DNA from: Nostoc mirabile CHAB5784
Lineage (GTDB): Bacteria; Cyanobacteriota; Cyanobacteriia; Cyanobacteriales; Nostocaceae
DNA length: 64,000 nucleotides
Reading direction: 5' to 3'
Assembly (NCBI RefSeq): GCF_020829645.1
Contig: NZ_JAIVFS010000033.1
Location: forward strand, 1 to 64,000
In this document: piece after piece, positions 61,329 through 64,000 of the stretch
Layout: each line of letters begins with the position of its first letter
Numbering within the stretch: position 1 is the stretch's first letter
Notes under the pieces: generated by a model
What the model was told of the DNA's origin: nothing
The model's database searches: none
The model's input: the letters and a program-made list of their open reading frames with translations, nothing else
Program-made: the position numbers and the translations under genes

Positions 61329-62921
61329 CTACAATTTCACCCCACCCTGTTGCAACTGCTTAAATGGGTCAAGCAGAAAATCAATAATCCGACGCTGGCG
61401 CACAATTACCTCAGCCGTCGCCGTATTTCCAGGATGCAAGGCAATACATTTATTAGCTGAGGAAATACAATTTTGTTTTAGGGCAATTTCTAAGTCATAA
61501 GCTGCCACCTTTCCATTAGGTGTATCCACCTCTATGGTAGTAGGAGAAATCTCTAACAATTCTCCTTCCACTATTCCATAATCCTGAAACGGATAAGCAT
61601 CAAATTTTAACTTAACTGGCAACCCTTTTCGCAAAAAACCACTCTCAGTTGTCGCCATTTGCGCCCGAATTATTAAAGGCGAACCTTGGGGTGCAATCTC
61701 TGCAATCATCGCTCCAGGCTGCACTACAGACCCAGCCCGTTGTATCGGTAACTGAAACACTCTACCATTCACGGTGGCTCTTAACTCTCGTTGTCCTAAC
61801 TGAAACTTTAACGAGACAATTTGACTTTTACTCTGAGCAATTTCTGCCTGAAGTGTAGTAATTTCTGTCTCCAAACTCTTCTGTTGTTCGTCGATTTTTA
61901 GCAGCGCTAGCTTGCTAGAACGAGTTAAGGTCTGATAACTCCTTTCCTGTTCTTTCAGTCGCAACTGTGCCTGCTCAATATCTGCATTTGCTTGCCGAAT
62001 AGTCCGCTCATAACTACTCTGTTGTTCTACCAAACGTAGTTTAGCCTGCTGAATATCTGACTGATTTTGCTCGTATAACTGTTGCTTGTCTTTAGCTATA
62101 TCTTGCTTCTGGACAACATTAATTTCTGGAACAACCCCTGACTGCCAAAGACTGCGATAGCGTTCAACTTCTCGCTGGGTACTCGCTAAACTACTGTCTA
62201 CTAATTTATTAGCTGTTTGACTATGCTCAAGAGTTTGCCGTGCCTGATTGACTTGAGCTAATTTTTCGTCTTTTTGTAAGTCATAGGAATTCCTCAGAGC
62301 ATTCATATTCTGTCGCGCTTGATCAATTTGAGCCTGCTTTTCTAACTGTTGAGATTGGTTCTGTTGCTGTTGAGTTGTCAAAGATACAACTAACTGACTT
62401 TTAGATGAATTTAACTGAGAAAGTCGATTTAATTGTCCCTCCAATTTCTCCTGTGCCTGTCGCAATTCTGCCTTAACTAATTCTGATTCCAACACCAACA
62501 AAGTCTGCCCAACTTTAACCGAATCACCTTCCTTTACCCGAATTTCGGCAACAGTACCTGCCACAGCAGCATCCAGCCTAACCGTCTTTCCCTTTGGCTC
62601 AAGTCGCCCTCTGGCTGTACCCGTTTCATCCACCTTAGATAGCATTGCCCAAGGTAAGATGATTGACACAAATACCACCAAAAAATACAGCAATCCCCTT
62701 GTCCAAACTTGGGGCAAGCTATCAAGTAAATCCTTGGTTGCGTAAGCCCAATCATCAGTTGATATGGCTGGTGTTTGCTCTCTGAAAATTTCCTTGTCCT
62801 GTTCTACCTCATAAATTTGGGTTTGAACCTTTCCATTTAATGTGTTTGGCATGATTTTTCCTGATATCAATTTTGGGAATGGGGAGACAACAAAAGCTTC
62901 CTGCTTATCTTCTTTTTTCAC
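61329..62921 (-). CDS. HlyD-family periplasmic adaptor
   Basis: 530 residues: cytosolic N-terminus, a transmembrane helix at about 80-98 (YFLVVFVSIILPWAML), a barrel-type lipoyl half (VAGTVAEIRVKEGDSVKVGQTLLVLE), a long coiled coil (about 155-360, rich in Gln), the second lipoyl half (LRATVNGRVFQLPIQRAGSVV) and a beta-barrel end. Membrane-fusion protein linking an ABC exporter to an outer-membrane channel. The start overlaps the ABC stop by four bases (ATGA), so the two are translated together. Confidence 0.92.
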   Translation of the reverse strand: MKKEDKQEAFVVSPFPKLISGKIMPNTLNGKVQTQIYEVEQDKEIFREQTPAISTDDWAYATKDLLDSLPQVWTRGLLYFLVVFVSIILPWAMLSKVDETGTARGRLEPKGKTVRLDAAVAGTVAEIRVKEGDSVKVGQTLLVLESELVKAELRQAQEKLEGQLNRLSQLNSSKSQLVVSLTTQQQQNQSQQLEKQAQIDQARQNMNALRNSYDLQKDEKLAQVNQARQTLEHSQTANKLVDSSLASTQREVERYRSLWQSGVVPEINVVQKQDIAKDKQQLYEQNQSDIQQAKLRLVEQQSSYERTIRQANADIEQAQLRLKEQERSYQTLTRSSKLALLKIDEQQKSLETEITTLQAEIAQSKSQIVSLKFQLGQRELRATVNGRVFQLPIQRAGSVVQPGAMIAEIAPQGSPLIIRAQMATTESGFLRKGLPVKLKFDAYPFQDYGIVEGELLEISPTTIEVDTPNGKVAAYDLEIALKQNCISSANKCIALHPGNTATAEVIVRQRRIIDFLLDPFKQLQQGGVKL

Positions 62922-64000
62922 CCTGCAACATCCATCTGCTGATGATTGAGATAAAAATAATGTCCCCGCTTCGCCATCAACTCTTGGTGAGTCCCACTCT
63001 CAATCAACACACCGCGATCTAGCACCAATATCAAATCTGCATTTCGTACAGTTGAAAGGCGATGGGCGATTACTAAGGTGGTTCTGTCCTGAAGAATTGT
63101 GTTTAAATTCGTCTGAATAATCCTTTCTGACTCTGCATCCAGATGGGAAGTCGCCTCATCCAAAATTAACAGCTTGGGATTGCCTAACAACGCTTTAGCG
63201 ATCGCAATTCTTTGTCGCTGTCCTCCAGACAACATCCCCCCTCCTTCACCAATCTGGGTTTCATAACCCATAGGCAACTTTTTAATAAACTCATCAGCAC
63301 CCGCCAATCGCGCCGCCTCAATAATCTCTGCCAAAGTTGCCCCAGGATGTGCCAAGCTAATATTTTCCCGAATCGTTCCGCCAAACAAAAAGGTATCTTG
63401 GTCAACTACCCCAACTTGCTCACGTAGAGAACGCAACGAAAGGCTGGTAATATCGTGACCATCAATCAACACTTTGCCATCTGTGGGGGAATATAACCCT
63501 AAAACCAGCTTAGAAATCGTGGTTTTCCCCGAACCACTCCGTCCCACCAGGGCAACCATTTGCCCACTATGTATTTCAAAACTGAGATTTTCTAAAATAT
63601 TGATATCGCCTTCAGGGTGATAGCGAAATGTCACGTTGTCAAAGCGAATGTTACCTTGAATGGGTGGTAAAGATTGCCGCACCTGATGCTGCAAATCCTC
63701 TTCTGGTTCCGTATCCAACACATCATTAATGCGTTCCACGGCAATCACCACTTCTTGCAATTGATTCCACAAAACTGTTAATCGTTGAAAGGGTGTAATA
63801 ATATTTCCCAGCAACATATTAAATGCTACCAATTGCCCAATAGTTAGCTGGTTGTGAATCACTTGGTACGCCCCAAACCACAGCAAGATGGTAGTTACCA
63901 CTGCTTCAATTGTGTTGCTGAATATTTGCAGGCGATTGCTGATAATTTGCCCGGAAAAGTTAGTTTTTACTTCTTTACTTAATAACTCTTCCCAATGCCA
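62918..64000 (-). CDS. peptide-exporting ABC transporter (peptidase-type candidate), 5' end outside the window
   Basis: The frame stays open to base 64000 (WHWEELLSKEVKTNFSG is the first visible part). Seen: the last membrane helices of the exporter (VVTTILLWFGAYQVIHNQL), then the ATPase with Walker A VGRSGSGKTTI, Q-loop GVVDQDTFLF, signature MLSGGQRQRIAIAKALL, Walker B LLILDEATS and the H-loop VIAHRLS. The HlyB/bacteriocin-exporter type and the coupled HlyD gene suggest an N-terminal C39 peptidase that cuts double-Gly leaders, but that part is not visible. Confidence 0.9.
   Translation of the reverse strand, partial: WHWEELLSKEVKTNFSGQIISNRLQIFSNTIEAVVTTILLWFGAYQVIHNQLTIGQLVAFNMLLGNIITPFQRLTVLWNQLQEVVIAVERINDVLDTEPEEDLQHQVRQSLPPIQGNIRFDNVTFRYHPEGDINILENLSFEIHSGQMVALVGRSGSGKTTISKLVLGLYSPTDGKVLIDGHDITSLSLRSLREQVGVVDQDTFLFGGTIRENISLAHPGATLAEIIEAARLAGADEFIKKLPMGYETQIGEGGGMLSGGQRQRIAIAKALLGNPKLLILDEATSHLDAESERIIQTNLNTILQDRTTLVIAHRLSTVRNADLILVLDRGVLIESGTHQELMAKRGHYFYLNHQQMDVAG

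Overview
The window is chromosomal DNA from a filamentous, Nostoc-like cyanobacterium. The evidence is the very frequent HIP1 octamer GCGATCGC, the heptamer-type tandem repeats (TAATGAC, CCCCCTG, TAATTCG), and family content typical of Nostocales: a Slr1339-type salt-stress protein, TIGR02587/TIGR02588 membrane proteins, a Mo-nitrogenase C-terminal-domain protein, a DUF3326 protein, Nif11 peptides and cyanobacteriochrome-like GAF domains. No rRNA, tRNA or CRISPR array was recognised.

Layout. 1-1340: the 3' part of an IS630 transposase sitting in a broken trypsin-like protease gene. 1.7-6.6 kb: adenosine-deaminase-like protein, PEP-CTERM protein, mutL and a Uma2 nuclease. 6.8-11.5 kb: a group of small stress proteins (YeaQ/GlsB-type, CsbD, TIGR02587/02588, ChaB-type, Dps, a small exported protein). 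12.2-20.2 kb: an AprA-like flavoprotein, AprB-like ferredoxin, HEAT protein and Mrp-type ATPase. The flavoprotein is separated from the rest by two HAD hydrolases, a methyltransferase, an acetyltransferase and a decayed RAYT transposase with two copies of a 253-bp repeat. 20.2-31.3 kb: GCS2-type ligase, obgE, twin vWA proteins with a Slr1339-type protein, HxlR regulator, ferritin-like protein, thermonuclease and a sugar ABC permease. 31.3-36.6 kb: an accessory block (HigB/HigA-like toxin-antitoxin, coiled-coil protein, caspase-repeat-FGE-like protein) flanked by a diverged 124-bp duplication of the permease/purN junction. 36.6-52.1 kb: mostly core genes (purN, lnt, gyrA, trmB), plus a four-GAF photoreceptor-like protein, a CPBP protease, a DUF3326 protein, a ferredoxin and many MITE-like repeats.

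53.0-64.0 kb is a biosynthetic island for ribosomally made peptides (RiPPs). It holds (a) a Nif11-leader precursor with two X-Tyr-Gly sites beside a radical SAM/SPASM maturase, which suggests splicease-type tyramine excision, and (b) an APH-like kinase, a short double-Gly precursor whose Cys-containing core carries a freshly duplicated 11-residue tail, a HopA1-like protein and an unknown helical protein, which suggests class V-type lanthipeptide chemistry. A convergent peptidyl-prolyl isomerase/HlyD/ABC-exporter operon, cut by the window end, probably exports the products.

Repeats are unusually active here. Palindromic intergenic elements are inserted in frame inside mutL and lnt and possibly a small zinc-ribbon gene. 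Several stop codons are supplied by heptamer repeats. One MITE family shows a copy whose central module is inverted.
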